The position numbers and the translations under genes are program-made. The notes beneath the pieces are model-generated. The model did not search any database. It was not told the origin of the DNA and was given only the letters and a program-made list of their open reading frames with translations. DNA of 64,000 nt from Clostridium sp. KNHs205 (lineage in GTDB: Bacteria; Bacillota; Clostridia; Lachnospirales; Lachnospiraceae): the NCBI RefSeq assembly GCF_000702945.1, contig NZ_JNLE01000003.1, forward strand, positions 2,713,501-2,777,500. Direction: 5' to 3'. Position 1 is the stretch's first letter, and each line of letters starts with the position of its first letter. Of this stretch, positions 43,848 through 53,530 are shown one piece after another.

Positions 43848-45902
43848 ATGGTATTTCAGCCAAAAACATTAGATTTTACGCTAAGCCCCTTTACAGGGCT
43901 TACGAGAGAAAGCTGGATAGAAGCCGGGGAGTATCTTTTAACCGGAATATTTAAGAATTTAAAATCAATTCATGATCCTATTGTTATGCCAAGAAAAGAG
44001 ACAGAAGTTACTTATCCGCATAAGAATGCATCAGAGGCTCAATTAAAGGTGGAACGAAAAGCAGAGATATTTGAAGGTCTGGCAAGATCTTTTTTCCTGG
44101 CAGCGCCTTTAATTCACGATAATCCGGAGCTTACAATCTGTAATTATAAAATAAGGGATTATTATAAGGAACAGGTATTGCGTGCCTGTACCAAAGGAGA
44201 CAGCAATTCTGTAGGAAGTTATGAGGAACAGCTGGAATTGGCAGAGAGCAAGGATCCGTTCCGAACTTTTCAGCAGACAGTAGAGACCTGTGCTTTGGTC
44301 GTGTGCCTGTGGAGCAGTAAAGCAGAAATCTGGGATACCTATACAAAGGAAGAGAAGGATATCATTGCAGGATTTTTGACCAGTTATGCTCATGCCAGTA
44401 CAGTTCCCCAGAACTGGCGCCTTTTTAACATGCTGGATATGGCTTTTCTATATAGCGAAGGCTACCCCATAGATGAAGATATTATGAGAGATCATGGGCA
44501 GGCAATTTTAAACTTTTATGCCGGTGACGGCTGGTATCGTGACGGGCATTCCTTTGATTATTATTCCTGCTGGGCATTTAATGTTTATACACCCATCTGG
44601 AATCTCTGGTATGGTTATGAAAAAGAGCCGTACCTGGCTAAAAAGTTCGAAGAGAACTCCAATAAACTGATGGAAACCTATGGGGATTTCTTTGACCGTG
44701 ACGGCTTTACCAATATGTGGGGAAGAAGCAATATTTATCGAAATGCTGCTACCAGTGCTTTTGACGGAAATATGTTGCTGAAAGGCTCCACAGCGGATCC
44801 CGGACGGGCAAGACGTATTGCATCCGGTTCCCTGCTGCAGTTTTTAACCAGGGAGGATTTTCTGTTCGAAGGAATTCCTACACTGGGCTTCTACGGACAG
44901 TTCACGCCTTTAGTACAGGGATATTCCTGCGCTGAATCACCCTTCTGGCTGGGGAAAGCTTTCCTTTGCCTCCATCTGCCTGCCGGCCATCCCTTTTGGA
45001 CCGCGAAAGAAAATAACGGAACCTGGGATAAGCTAAAGGAGAGGGAAATCAAAGAGACGGTATTAAATGGCCCGGCATTATACTTTACAAATCATGAAGC
45101 CAACGGTGAGACCATTCTCAGAACCGGAAAGGTAGTAAGAAACTGCGGAGACGAACATGGCATGTGGAATTATTCCAAGCTGTGTTTTAATACGAAATAT
45201 CCATGGGAATCAGCACCTTCTAAAGCTGTAGAGGCACAACAGTATGTACTGGAGGATATAACAACCGGTGTTTATCAAAAAGCAAATGTTACCTTCTGGC
45301 ATGGAGAAAAAGAAGGAATTCTTTACCGCAGACAGTATTTTAATTATGAAATATCCAAAGAATGTACCTGGATTCAGGCGGTAAATCTTGCGGACTTTCC
45401 CGTTGCTCACGGAATTGTGAGAGCAGATAAGTTAAAGCTTCATCGAAGACCTGTTTCCATGACTTTGGGAGCCTACGGTTTTCCGGATAACGGAACCGAA
45501 ATTATACAGTTAGAAAAGGGAAATGCAAAAGCGATTATCTTAAAAGGTCATGATTTTACCGGCAGAGAGAAACAGCTTGCCATGACCCTTTATGACGGTT
45601 GGGACGAAATTGGACTCCTGCACAGCGAAGGAACCAATCCGGATTCTGAGAAATCCATTGTGGTATATGGAAAGCTTACCAGCAGGAAACAGTATGGTTA
45701 TGAACCTTATATTATGATTTCTCAGGTAATTACCAAAGAAAGCCTGGAGGATTTTACCGATGACGAATTATTCCCAATTGCTTCAGTTGAATATACAGAC
45801 AAAGAAAAATGCGGTGGATATGGACCGGTCACGCTGCTTATGAAGGACGGAAGTCATAAAGTGATTGAATTTGAGGGAATAGAAGGGAATCTGCAGCTGT
45901 AG
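43848..45902 (+). CDS. DUF2264 protein, putative polysaccharide-active enzyme
   Basis: A 684-residue protein of the DUF2264 family. The N-terminal 380 residues look like an alpha/alpha toroid: conserved HYxx-type runs include VPQNWRLFNMLDMAFLYSEG, DGWYRDGHSFDYYSCWAFNVY and YGDFFDRDGFTNMWGRSNIYR, rich in aromatic and acidic residues as in glycoside hydrolases and lyases of that fold. The remaining part is beta-rich. No signal peptide. The family has no firmly assigned activity that I know, but it recurs in pectin and rhamnogalacturonan loci. Here it stands between GH115 and DUF1961. RBS GAAGGGAAGGG. The Asp/Tyr-rich DGWYRDGHSFDYY segment is the best active-site candidate. Confidence 0.85.
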   Translation: MVFQPKTLDFTLSPFTGLTRESWIEAGEYLLTGIFKNLKSIHDPIVMPRKETEVTYPHKNASEAQLKVERKAEIFEGLARSFFLAAPLIHDNPELTICNYKIRDYYKEQVLRACTKGDSNSVGSYEEQLELAESKDPFRTFQQTVETCALVVCLWSSKAEIWDTYTKEEKDIIAGFLTSYAHASTVPQNWRLFNMLDMAFLYSEGYPIDEDIMRDHGQAILNFYAGDGWYRDGHSFDYYSCWAFNVYTPIWNLWYGYEKEPYLAKKFEENSNKLMETYGDFFDRDGFTNMWGRSNIYRNAATSAFDGNMLLKGSTADPGRARRIASGSLLQFLTREDFLFEGIPTLGFYGQFTPLVQGYSCAESPFWLGKAFLCLHLPAGHPFWTAKENNGTWDKLKEREIKETVLNGPALYFTNHEANGETILRTGKVVRNCGDEHGMWNYSKLCFNTKYPWESAPSKAVEAQQYVLEDITTGVYQKANVTFWHGEKEGILYRRQYFNYEISKECTWIQAVNLADFPVAHGIVRADKLKLHRRPVSMTLGAYGFPDNGTEIIQLEKGNAKAIILKGHDFTGREKQLAMTLYDGWDEIGLLHSEGTNPDSEKSIVVYGKLTSRKQYGYEPYIMISQVITKESLEDFTDDELFPIASVEYTDKEKCGGYGPVTLLMKDGSHKVIEFEGIEGNLQL

Positions 45903-46168
45903 CTGCAGATTGCAGATGTCATAGTAAATCTCTCATAAATTATCATTTGTCATAGTAATTCGTCTGGTAAATGAATATTACTGTATAGAGATATCCTATG
46001 ATTTTAACGAATCAAAAGGTTACCCAACAGGATTACCCAACGAGATACAGGGAGGTTAAAGGGAAATTTCAACCAAACCTGGATTAAAAATAATAATCCG
46101 TTTATTTCACGGGAGATATTAACACAATAGTAAAATTATAATGGCATAAAATGATTATTTTAATTTAT

Positions 46169-46215
46169 AACCTTCATAAAACCGTTTATATGACGGGGTT
46201 ATGAAGGTTTTTTTA
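46169..46215 (+). terminator. intrinsic terminator after DUF2264 gene
   Basis: AACCTTCATAA pairs with TTATGAAGGTT, followed by seven T. Confidence 0.85.
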
Positions 46216-46223
46216 TGCTTAAG

Positions 46224-46273
46224 AACAGGTTAGAAAATGATAATTGTAATACTGCAGTAATTGAACATACAAT
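46224..46273 (+). promoter_or_regulatory. shared activator motif plus promoter, copy 1
   Basis: AACAGGTTAGAAAATGAT (46224-46241) lies just before a -35-like TTGTAA (46244-46249), 18-base spacer and -10 TACAAT (46268-46273), followed by ATGC. The same 18-base motif and spacing occur at 49588. It is probably the binding site of an AraC-type activator touching the -35 region. Confidence 0.7.
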
Positions 46274-46574
46274 ATGCTTGAATAAATATATAAAAGGTTA
46301 TACCTGATTGAGCAGATTTACTTATATGAAATTACACATTCTCAGATAATTATTTTGCGGCTATTAATTCTGCACAGTTTAATGAGAATATGAGAGCTCT
46401 TATGAGGTGAAAGTGTATAAGAAATTTGATTCACAAGTTTTACTGTTCACTATATGCCTGTTAATAAACTGTTTTTGACAGGATATTTAATTGGTTATTT
46501 GATTTAATAGAAGAAGTTAAATGTAATTATTTGTTAAATGAAAATAGAAGTCAGAAAGATAAGGTGAGAAAAGA

Positions 46575-47273
46575 ATGATAACATCTAACGGTGATTTATA
46601 TATGGGAAAGGAAAAGCTGCTGTATCAGAATTCCCTGGAGAAGGCAGAGGATATCAGAAATTTTATTCTGGAAGGCCAAGCTGACACCAGCTTTGAGAAG
46701 GGTAGTATGTGTCTTAAAAATTCTTTGGACAATAATCTAGGGCAGAAAGCAAATTATGTACTCTGGTGCCCGGAAACCTTTCCGGAAAATATCAGGATTA
46801 CCTGGGAATTCAGACCCCTCACAGAAATTGGCTTGTGTATCCTGTTTTTTGCAGCAAAAGGAAGGAACGGAGAGGATCTCTTTGACCCTGTCCTTGCCAG
46901 ACGAACCGGTGAGTATCCACAGTACCACAGCGGAGATATCAATGCTTTTCATATATCCTATTACCGGAGAAAGGAACCGGAGGAAAGAGCCTTTCATACC
47001 TGTAATCTACGCAAAAGCTATGGCTTTCATCTGACAGCCCAGGGAGCAGACCCACTGCCGGTGCCTGGGGATGCAGTGGATTTCTATCGATTAACTGTAA
47101 TTAAGTTTCAGAATAATATTCAGTTTAAAATTAATGAGCTTTGTATTTTTACTTTCAGGGATGATGGTTTCACTTATGGTCCTCTCTTAGGCAAAGGAAA
47201 AATAGGTTTCCGTCAGCTTGCTCCGCTAGTGGCTGAATACAGAAACTTAAAGGTTTATGAATTACTGACTTAG
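46575..47273 (+). CDS. DUF1961 family protein
   Basis: A 232-residue protein of the DUF1961 family, predicted concanavalin-like beta-sandwich. Typical segments are YQNSLEKAEDIRNFILEGQ at the start, RITWEFRPLTEIGLCILFFAAKGRNGEDLF, and YHSGDINAFHISYYRR, then DFYRLTVIKFQNNIQFKINE. No signal peptide. No activity is established for the family as far as I know; the fold and its place in a polysaccharide locus suggest a lyase- or carbohydrate-binding role, which is inference. ATG follows AAGGTGAG. The AraC sensor gene follows by 58 bases and may be cotranscribed. Confidence 0.82.
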   Translation: MITSNGDLYMGKEKLLYQNSLEKAEDIRNFILEGQADTSFEKGSMCLKNSLDNNLGQKANYVLWCPETFPENIRITWEFRPLTEIGLCILFFAAKGRNGEDLFDPVLARRTGEYPQYHSGDINAFHISYYRRKEPEERAFHTCNLRKSYGFHLTAQGADPLPVPGDAVDFYRLTVIKFQNNIQFKINELCIFTFRDDGFTYGPLLGKGKIGFRQLAPLVAEYRNLKVYELLT

Positions 47274-47331
47274 GCGGATTGTTGCTCTTTTGCTCAGCTA
47301 AAAATGTATAGTGAAGAAAAGGATCAGAATT

Positions 47332-49503
47332 ATGAATGTCAAAAAAATATTAGATTCTCTTACCTATGAAAAACAGATGTTTGTTAAGCTGCTGGTACTG
47401 GTGACTATACCGTTGATTATATTGGGGATTGTTTCCTGCAATATTTATATCCGGTCAGAAACGGCGAAAAGACGCCTGACCCTGACCTCTTACAGTGATG
47501 AGATCTCCCGAGAATACGAAAATATACTTTCTTCCCTGAAAGAGTATTACATAGATGCGGCAAATGGAGACACCTTCCGGTGGCTGGCAGGACAGAAGGA
47601 AATACCATATTCCCAGTTCAGCAATCTGAAGCAGGCACAACGAATCCTGGAAGGCAATTATTTTATGGAGAAATACATCAGTAATTATGAGTATATTAAT
47701 GTTCTTTCAGGCTGGGTGTTAAATGACTATGGACTGTTTCCTTATGAAGAGGCATGGAATCGGCAGGAAGTGGATGAATTCCTCATGGAACAGGAAGAAG
47801 CCCAGTTATCCGTTTACTGGCTGAACAGAGAGGAGGCCAGTCCTCCTTTGGCAGGTAATTACCGGCCAAGTGCTGCTGTTGATCTTTCAGGGCTGTTTCT
47901 GGTAGTGAAGAAGGAAAATGGAATTAATGGCATCGCCTGGACAGCGTTGATTCAAGTAAATGAGATAGTACTCAGAGAATTGGCAGAAGGGTACAAAAAA
48001 ATGGGATATGATGTTACCATACTTGCCAATGATAAGGTACTATTGGATACCAATACAGAGATGACAGCAAATTATCTGAAACAGGGAATTGAGGAGTCGG
48101 GAATTTATCGTCTAGCCGGCGGTGATAAGTATAAAATCACTGTGAGAAAGGAGAGCACCAGAGGTTTGACCTTTGTAGTGGGATATGATACCTCAAGAGT
48201 GAAGAAGGATGCTACCGTATTCGTGCTGGCTTCTTTTGCCGTACTGGCAGCCTTTTTACTTCTCCTTACGAGTATCCGTCTGGCAGCAATTGCTTTCTCC
48301 AAACCCCTTTTGCTGCTGCAGAAATTTGTGGATGATCAGAATTCACAGATGAAAGAGCTTTTGATGCTAAGCCTTTTAAAAGGTGAAATGAGTGAAGAAA
48401 AAACAGAGACGGCCTTTAAGAAATTTGACATAACCCCTTTTACAGCTTACAGAATGCTTGCCCTTACCTGTAAAAGAGAAGAGAGCAGGCTCAGTGAGAA
48501 ATACAATGAGCTGCTGAACGGACTTACCGAAGAACTGCATAATCAGATATTTATCCTGCCTGTATATTATGAGGAGAAACTTATATTTCTTACCGGAGCA
48601 GAAAAGGACACGGAGATGGACGGAAAAACAGCTGCTTTCTATAAAGAAATCAAGGATTATATAACGGTACATTTTGGACTGGTTACAGCCTCTGGGATCA
48701 GCAGGACTTTCCATAAGTTGCAGCATATCCAGAGGGCTTATGGAGAATGTGTGAAAGCTCTGTATAATAAAGCCAATACGGAAGATGTGGAGAACTCTTC
48801 CCTGGTGCTCTTTGAGGATTATCTGGTTAGCAATTCAGTGGGAAATGTTTACGATATAATTATGGAAAATGAGCTGATACAGGCTATCAGCAGTTGCAAT
48901 GAGGAAGAAGCAGGGCGTCTTCTGGAACTGACCATAGAACGTATGGAAATGAAGAGTGTTGTTGGTATTGAGCGCAATTTTTATCTGACCAGACTGCTGA
49001 CGGCCCTGTTAAATATACCGGTTTCAGCAGGTGTTACATTATCGGATATCTTTGACAGTGAGCAGTATAATATCTTGAACCGTATAACGCAGATATATGG
49101 AAAGAAAGAAGCGGTAAGGGCAATCTGTCAGGAAATCATTCATCCTATTGTCTGCAAAATGAAAGAGAAACGGCAGGAGGGAGAAGAATCAGAAATCTTA
49201 AAGCAGGTAATGAAACTTATGAAAGACAGCAAAGGCAGTATAAATCTAAACGAATGTGCCGATCAGTTATGTTACCATCCAAATTATCTGAGTAAAGCCT
49301 TAAAACGGGAAAAAGGAATCACCTTTACTGATATGGTAAACGATGAAAAGCTGAAACAGGCTAAATACATGCTGCTGACGACGGAATTTTCCGTTGCGGA
49401 GATATCAGAGAAGCTACAATATAATAATGCACAAAATTTTATCAGGTTTTTTAAAAATCATGTAGGATTTACTCCGGCTGCATTTCGTAAAGAGCATCGT
49501 TAG
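47332..49503 (+). CDS. membrane-bound AraC family regulator
   Basis: A 723-residue one-component transmembrane regulator. Two membrane segments (about 20-40 and 295-320) enclose an extracytoplasmic sensor domain of cache type; the cytoplasmic middle region (about 330-610) resembles the linker of YesN-like proteins; and the AraC DNA-binding domain occupies the last 100 residues (NECADQLCYHPNYLSKALKREKGITF and NNAQNFIRFFKNHVGFTPAAFRKEHR). The start ATG 47332 has AAGGA 9 bases upstream; a GTG at 47311 has no ribosome site. It sits between DUF1961 and the importer genes and is the best candidate for binding the AACAGGTTAGAAAATGAT motif. Confidence 0.9.
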   Translation: MNVKKILDSLTYEKQMFVKLLVLVTIPLIILGIVSCNIYIRSETAKRRLTLTSYSDEISREYENILSSLKEYYIDAANGDTFRWLAGQKEIPYSQFSNLKQAQRILEGNYFMEKYISNYEYINVLSGWVLNDYGLFPYEEAWNRQEVDEFLMEQEEAQLSVYWLNREEASPPLAGNYRPSAAVDLSGLFLVVKKENGINGIAWTALIQVNEIVLRELAEGYKKMGYDVTILANDKVLLDTNTEMTANYLKQGIEESGIYRLAGGDKYKITVRKESTRGLTFVVGYDTSRVKKDATVFVLASFAVLAAFLLLLTSIRLAAIAFSKPLLLLQKFVDDQNSQMKELLMLSLLKGEMSEEKTETAFKKFDITPFTAYRMLALTCKREESRLSEKYNELLNGLTEELHNQIFILPVYYEEKLIFLTGAEKDTEMDGKTAAFYKEIKDYITVHFGLVTASGISRTFHKLQHIQRAYGECVKALYNKANTEDVENSSLVLFEDYLVSNSVGNVYDIIMENELIQAISSCNEEEAGRLLELTIERMEMKSVVGIERNFYLTRLLTALLNIPVSAGVTLSDIFDSEQYNILNRITQIYGKKEAVRAICQEIIHPIVCKMKEKRQEGEESEILKQVMKLMKDSKGSINLNECADQLCYHPNYLSKALKREKGITFTDMVNDEKLKQAKYMLLTTEFSVAEISEKLQYNNAQNFIRFFKNHVGFTPAAFRKEHR

Positions 49504-49531
49504 TCTTGGAAGAAGATGATAATCAGAAAGG

Positions 49532-49580
49532 AAAAACCTCTGTAATCCGCTTGATTTCAGGTGATTACAGAGGTTTTTTA
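49532..49580 (+). terminator. intrinsic terminator after AraC sensor gene
   Basis: AACCTCTGTAATC pairs with GATTACAGAGGTT (loop 14 bases), followed by TTTTT. The shared promoter motif begins 8 bases later. Confidence 0.88.
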
Positions 49581-49587
49581 TATAGAA

Positions 49588-49637
49588 AACAGGTTAGAAA
49601 ATGATTATTTACAATAGCTTACAGCTCGATATACAAT
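49588..49637 (+). promoter_or_regulatory. shared activator motif plus promoter, copy 2
   Basis: AACAGGTTAGAAAATGAT (49588-49605), -35-like TTTACA (49608-49613), 18-base spacer, -10 TACAAT (49632-49637), followed by GTGC. Motif, spacing (44 bases from motif start to -10) and position right behind a terminator are the same as at 46224. Confidence 0.72.
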
Positions 49638-49753
49638 GTGCATGCAAAGAGGGGAGCAAAAGACTGGAAAACAGGCAGAATCAACAAAAGGTTCTGTGAC
49701 AGAGGATTACCGGATTAAACCCTCAAATATCATAAAGGAGAATCGGAAACAGA

Positions 49754-50716
49754 ATGGAAAAGATTCAAAGCAAAGCAAAAGCACGAACCGGTACCCTAAG
49801 ACATGCGCTGGTTTCTCATAAGTGGCTTTATCTGATGATTATACCAGGTGTACTCTATATGCTCATTTTTAATTATCTGCCGATGGGAGGTCTGGTAATG
49901 GCCTTTCAGGATTTCAGCCCTTACAACGGAGACACCATGCTTGGAGCCTTCACTCACAGTCCTTTTGTGGGAATGGATATCTTCCGAAAGTTTTTTACGG
50001 GACCTGACTTTTTCAGGCTTTTGAAAAACACCTTATCCATATCCCTTGCAAGCCTGGTTTTTTATTTCCCGGCACCAATAATACTGGCACTTTTATTTAA
50101 TGAGATCCGAAGCGTACTCTTTAAGCGTGTTTCCCAGACTATGGTATACATACCCCATTTCATATCTATGGTTATTGTGGCAGCTCTCACAGCCCAATTG
50201 TTCAGTACAACGGACGGCCTGGTTTATCATGTATTTGAACTTATCTTTGGAAGAAAGAATGCACCGGATATTATGTCAGACCCCAACCTGTTTGTTACCA
50301 TGCTGATTGGACAGAGCATGTGGAAGGAAACCGGTTACGGCACTATTATCTTTCTGGCAGCCCTGTCCGGTGTGGATGTCCAGCTCTATGAAGCGGCAGA
50401 GGTAGACGGTGCCGGCAGGTGGAGAAGAATGTGGCATATTACACTTCCGGCTATCCGTTCAACCATTGTAATCATGCTGATCTTAAGAGTAGGTGCAATA
50501 CTGAATACCGGTTATGAGCAGATCTTCCTCATGCAGAACTCTATGAATCGAATAGTTTCCGATGTATTTGATACCTATATCTATACAAAAGGTGTAGTAA
50601 ACGGAGATTACTCACTGGCAACGGCAGCAGGTATGTTTAAATCCGTTGTCAGCATGATAATGGTTATGGGTGCTAACCGGCTGGCGAAAGTCTTCGGTGA
50701 GTCCGGATTTTATTAG
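49754..50716 (+). CDS. sugar ABC transporter permease, LplB type
   Basis: A 320-residue permease with six membrane segments, start MEKIQSKAKARTG. The EAA loop VQLYEAAEVDGAGRWRRMWHITLPAIRS lies near residues 210-237. The N-terminal MIIPGVLYMLIFNYLPMGGLVMAFQDF pattern is standard for LplB-type proteins. A ribosome site AAAGGAG is about 13 bases upstream, rather far. First gene of the second importer, preceded by the shared activator motif. It forms a heterodimer with the next product; the ATPase must come from elsewhere. Confidence 0.92.
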   Translation: MEKIQSKAKARTGTLRHALVSHKWLYLMIIPGVLYMLIFNYLPMGGLVMAFQDFSPYNGDTMLGAFTHSPFVGMDIFRKFFTGPDFFRLLKNTLSISLASLVFYFPAPIILALLFNEIRSVLFKRVSQTMVYIPHFISMVIVAALTAQLFSTTDGLVYHVFELIFGRKNAPDIMSDPNLFVTMLIGQSMWKETGYGTIIFLAALSGVDVQLYEAAEVDGAGRWRRMWHITLPAIRSTIVIMLILRVGAILNTGYEQIFLMQNSMNRIVSDVFDTYIYTKGVVNGDYSLATAAGMFKSVVSMIMVMGANRLAKVFGESGFY

Positions 50717-50731
50717 AAGGAGTAACTAAGA

Positions 50732-51640
50732 ATGGCTAAAAATAAGATAAAATCGACAAAAATAAGAAGAAGTCCGGGTGACCAGTTCGTACAAGTGCTG
50801 ATCTACCTTTTTGTAGGGGGCTTTGCTCTGGTTACCTTGCTGCCCTTTGTCTATGTGGTAGCCGGTTCCTTCGCTACGGAACGGGAATTAACGGAACGGG
50901 CATTTTTCCTGATTCCCCAAACCATATCCTTTAATGCCTACCAGTATATTCTAAAGACCGGAGATACTTTCAGAGGACTTAGGAATTCCATCCTGGTTGC
51001 AGGAATAGGTACCCTGATAAATATGGCAGTTTCCTCTACCCTGGCTTATCCCTTATCAAGGCAGTATTTCAAGGGCAGGACCTTCTTTACCAATATGGTC
51101 ATAATAACCATGTTATTTGGTGGAGGAATGGTACCCTCATATATGCTGGTGTCCAATATCCTGCATTTAAAAAACACCTTCTGGGCATTATGGCTTCCGG
51201 CAGCGGTGAACCCTTTTAATATGATTATTATTAAGAATTATTTCCAGGGGATACCCGTAGAACTTGAGGAGGCCTCCAGAATAGATGGCTGCAACGACGG
51301 GCAGATATTTATTAAAATTATTCTGCCCTTATCCAAGCCGGTACTGGCAAGCGTATCCCTGTTTTATGCAGTAACCCATTGGAATTCCTACTTCAATGCC
51401 ATGATGTATATTTCAGACAGAAATAAAGAAGTAATACAGATTGTATTGCGCAGAATCATTTTCCTGACTTCTGCAGTGGCAACGGAAAGCGGACTGGATT
51501 GGGGGGCCTTTGGCATGCCGCCGGAGAAAGCCGTTAAGATGGCAACCACAGTGGTTGCAACTGTACCTATGTTGTTGGTTTATCCCTTTATACAGAAATA
51601 TTTTACCCAGGGAGTTATGGTGGGCTCTGTTAAGGGTTAA
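50732..51640 (+). CDS. sugar ABC transporter permease, LplC/YtcP type
   Basis: A 302-residue permease with six membrane segments and EAA loop VELEEASRIDGCNDGQIFIKIILPLSKP near residues 175-202; it ends YPFIQKYFTQGVMVGSVKG. RBS GAAGGAG. It follows its partner permease by 15 bases and precedes the binding protein by about 30, forming one operon. Confidence 0.93.
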   Translation: MAKNKIKSTKIRRSPGDQFVQVLIYLFVGGFALVTLLPFVYVVAGSFATERELTERAFFLIPQTISFNAYQYILKTGDTFRGLRNSILVAGIGTLINMAVSSTLAYPLSRQYFKGRTFFTNMVIITMLFGGGMVPSYMLVSNILHLKNTFWALWLPAAVNPFNMIIIKNYFQGIPVELEEASRIDGCNDGQIFIKIILPLSKPVLASVSLFYAVTHWNSYFNAMMYISDRNKEVIQIVLRRIIFLTSAVATESGLDWGAFGMPPEKAVKMATTVVATVPMLLVYPFIQKYFTQGVMVGSVKG

Positions 51641-51673
51641 ATATAAATTTTTATGAAAAAAGGAGAAGTGTGT

Positions 51674-53257
51674 ATGACTGGAAGGTCAAAGAAATGGAAA
51701 AGAGTTCTGGCAGCAGCCTTGGCAGGAGTTATGGTTTTATCACTGGCAGCATGCGGGGGAAAGAACAGCAGTACTACAGGAGCAAATACCGGTTCAGGAG
51801 AGAAAGGGGAAGAGACGGGGAAGGCAACAATTACCTTTATGTTACCTTCTTTTTATGGAACAGATTTAAAAAACGAGAATTCCGACCAGGTTATTGCTAA
51901 GTATGAGGAATACACAGGGACTCATGTAGATTGGCAGTGGGAATCCAATGATACTTATGGTGATAAGATTGGTCTTACCCTGATGGATAAGAATAATATG
52001 CCCATGGTGCTGACAGCCAGCGGTAATCTTACAGCAAATGTGGTGGATGCTGCCAAGAAAGGAGCTTTCTGGGATCTTGCGCCTTACCTGGAGGATTCGG
52101 CAAGCTATCCCAATCTGTCTCAGGCTAATAAAAATGTACTAAAGGCACTGACAGTAGACGGTAAGATAATCGGTATCTACCGTGCCAGAGAAATCGGCCG
52201 TTACGGCTTCTCATACCGTACAGACTGGGCAGAAGCCGTTGGCATAACCGACGCTCCGAAAACCCTTGAAGAGGTTTACAATATGCTGTATAAATTTACC
52301 TATGAAGATCCTGATGGTAACGGGAAAGATGACACCTACGGGATGGAGATGACCAAATATACGGGACCCATTGACATTATCCAGACCTGGTTCGGCGCAG
52401 GCAACGAATGGGTGGAAAAGGACGGGAAGCTGGTACCGGTCCATCAGACAGCCGAATACAAGGAAGCTTTAAAGTGGCTAAAGAAGATTTATGATGAAGG
52501 ACTGGTGCGCAAAGACTGGGCAACTGTTGACTCCGGAACCTGGAGTGAGGGCTGTAAGAAAGGTGAAGCCGGTGTATTCATTGATGTTATGGACAGCGGA
52601 AAGAGAATATGGGAATATTTCAAGGAAAACGATGTAAAATCTGTTACCAACCCTTCAGAAACCGCTACCATGACCCTTGTTGGACCAATCAATAACAAGA
52701 CCCTTGCTACCAGTGGTTTTAACGGTTATTTCCTTATAACCAAATCCGGTGCGAAAACAGAAGAAGATGTTAAGAACTGCCTGCATTTCCTGGATAAGAT
52801 GAATGACAATGAAATGCTTATCTTAGCGGATTATGGTCTGGAGGGTATTACTTATGATCTGGATGCAGACGGAAATGTAGTACAAAGAGGCAAACTGGAA
52901 CCTCAATATACTCCTTCAGCAGGTTTAAACCAGTGTCTGTCCTATATACCTAACGCCTCCAGCACTTCACCTGCCCTGGTTAAAACAGAACCCATCCTGG
53001 CTCAGGAAGCAGCTTACGCTGCCAACAAACAGGTAGCTGTCTTTAATCCTGCCCTTGGTTATCTGGCAAACTCTGAAGTTAATGCAGAAGTCGGTTCGGA
53101 TATCGAACAGATTATTGAAGATGCAAGAACTCAGTATATCTGCGGTCAGATTGATGAAGCAGGGCTTGATGCCGCAGCGAAACAATGGCTGGATCGTGGC
53201 GGTGACAGATTGGTTACTGAAATCAACGAACTGTATCGGAAGGATGCAACAAAATAA
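51674..53257 (+). CDS. extracellular sugar-binding lipoprotein of second importer
   Basis: A 527-residue lipoprotein of LplA/YtcQ type. Start ATG 51674 follows AAAGGAGAAG; an upstream ATG at 51653 would include that ribosome site in the coding frame. The signal peptide (KRVLAAALAGVMVLSLAAC) has lipobox LAAC with Cys27 as anchor. Residues near 225 contain DPDGNGKDDTYG, an EF-hand-like calcium loop found in alginate- and pectin-type binding proteins. It would capture oligosaccharides generated by the locus, perhaps unsaturated rhamnogalacturonan fragments given the PL26 gene downstream, but the ligand is not proven. Confidence 0.92.
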   Translation: MTGRSKKWKRVLAAALAGVMVLSLAACGGKNSSTTGANTGSGEKGEETGKATITFMLPSFYGTDLKNENSDQVIAKYEEYTGTHVDWQWESNDTYGDKIGLTLMDKNNMPMVLTASGNLTANVVDAAKKGAFWDLAPYLEDSASYPNLSQANKNVLKALTVDGKIIGIYRAREIGRYGFSYRTDWAEAVGITDAPKTLEEVYNMLYKFTYEDPDGNGKDDTYGMEMTKYTGPIDIIQTWFGAGNEWVEKDGKLVPVHQTAEYKEALKWLKKIYDEGLVRKDWATVDSGTWSEGCKKGEAGVFIDVMDSGKRIWEYFKENDVKSVTNPSETATMTLVGPINNKTLATSGFNGYFLITKSGAKTEEDVKNCLHFLDKMNDNEMLILADYGLEGITYDLDADGNVVQRGKLEPQYTPSAGLNQCLSYIPNASSTSPALVKTEPILAQEAAYAANKQVAVFNPALGYLANSEVNAEVGSDIEQIIEDARTQYICGQIDEAGLDAAAKQWLDRGGDRLVTEINELYRKDATK

Positions 53258-53264
53258 TAAGCTG

Positions 53265-53305
53265 AAAGGGCTTCACAGGTGTAAACCGAAGGGAGCCTTT
53301 TCTTT
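53265..53305 (+). terminator. weak terminator-like hairpin
   Basis: AAAGGGCTTC can pair with GAAGGGAGCCTTT with a bulge, followed by TCTTT. A weak candidate for the end of the importer operon. Confidence 0.35.
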
Positions 53306-53530
53306 CATGTGATATTCTAATTATAGGCTTAGCAGCATGAATAAATCTTTAACTATAGTCCGGCAGCAGTTTCATTGTTTATCAGAGGATTAGAATGATA
53401 GAAGTCTGGAGATGTTCTCCTCATACAGGGGAAACAGAGAAAGGTGTAGAATTAATTCATGTTTTTCATTACAATCAGAGTAACGGTACTAAGTTATGTG
53501 AAAGAAAATATATTATGGAAGGGTATTTTT

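Larger units (their letters stand above)
45903..46574. other. long intergenic region with terminator and shared promoter motif
   Basis: 672 bases holding the terminator at 46169-46215 and the motif/promoter at 46224-46273, both listed. The 300 bases between that promoter and the DUF1961 gene would be an unusually long leader, with no structure recognised. Confidence 0.5.

Noticed and set aside
49636-49821. 61-residue ORF MCMQRGEQKTGKQAES before the permease gene
   Set aside because: It has no good ribosome site, is low complexity and overlaps the permease start in another frame.
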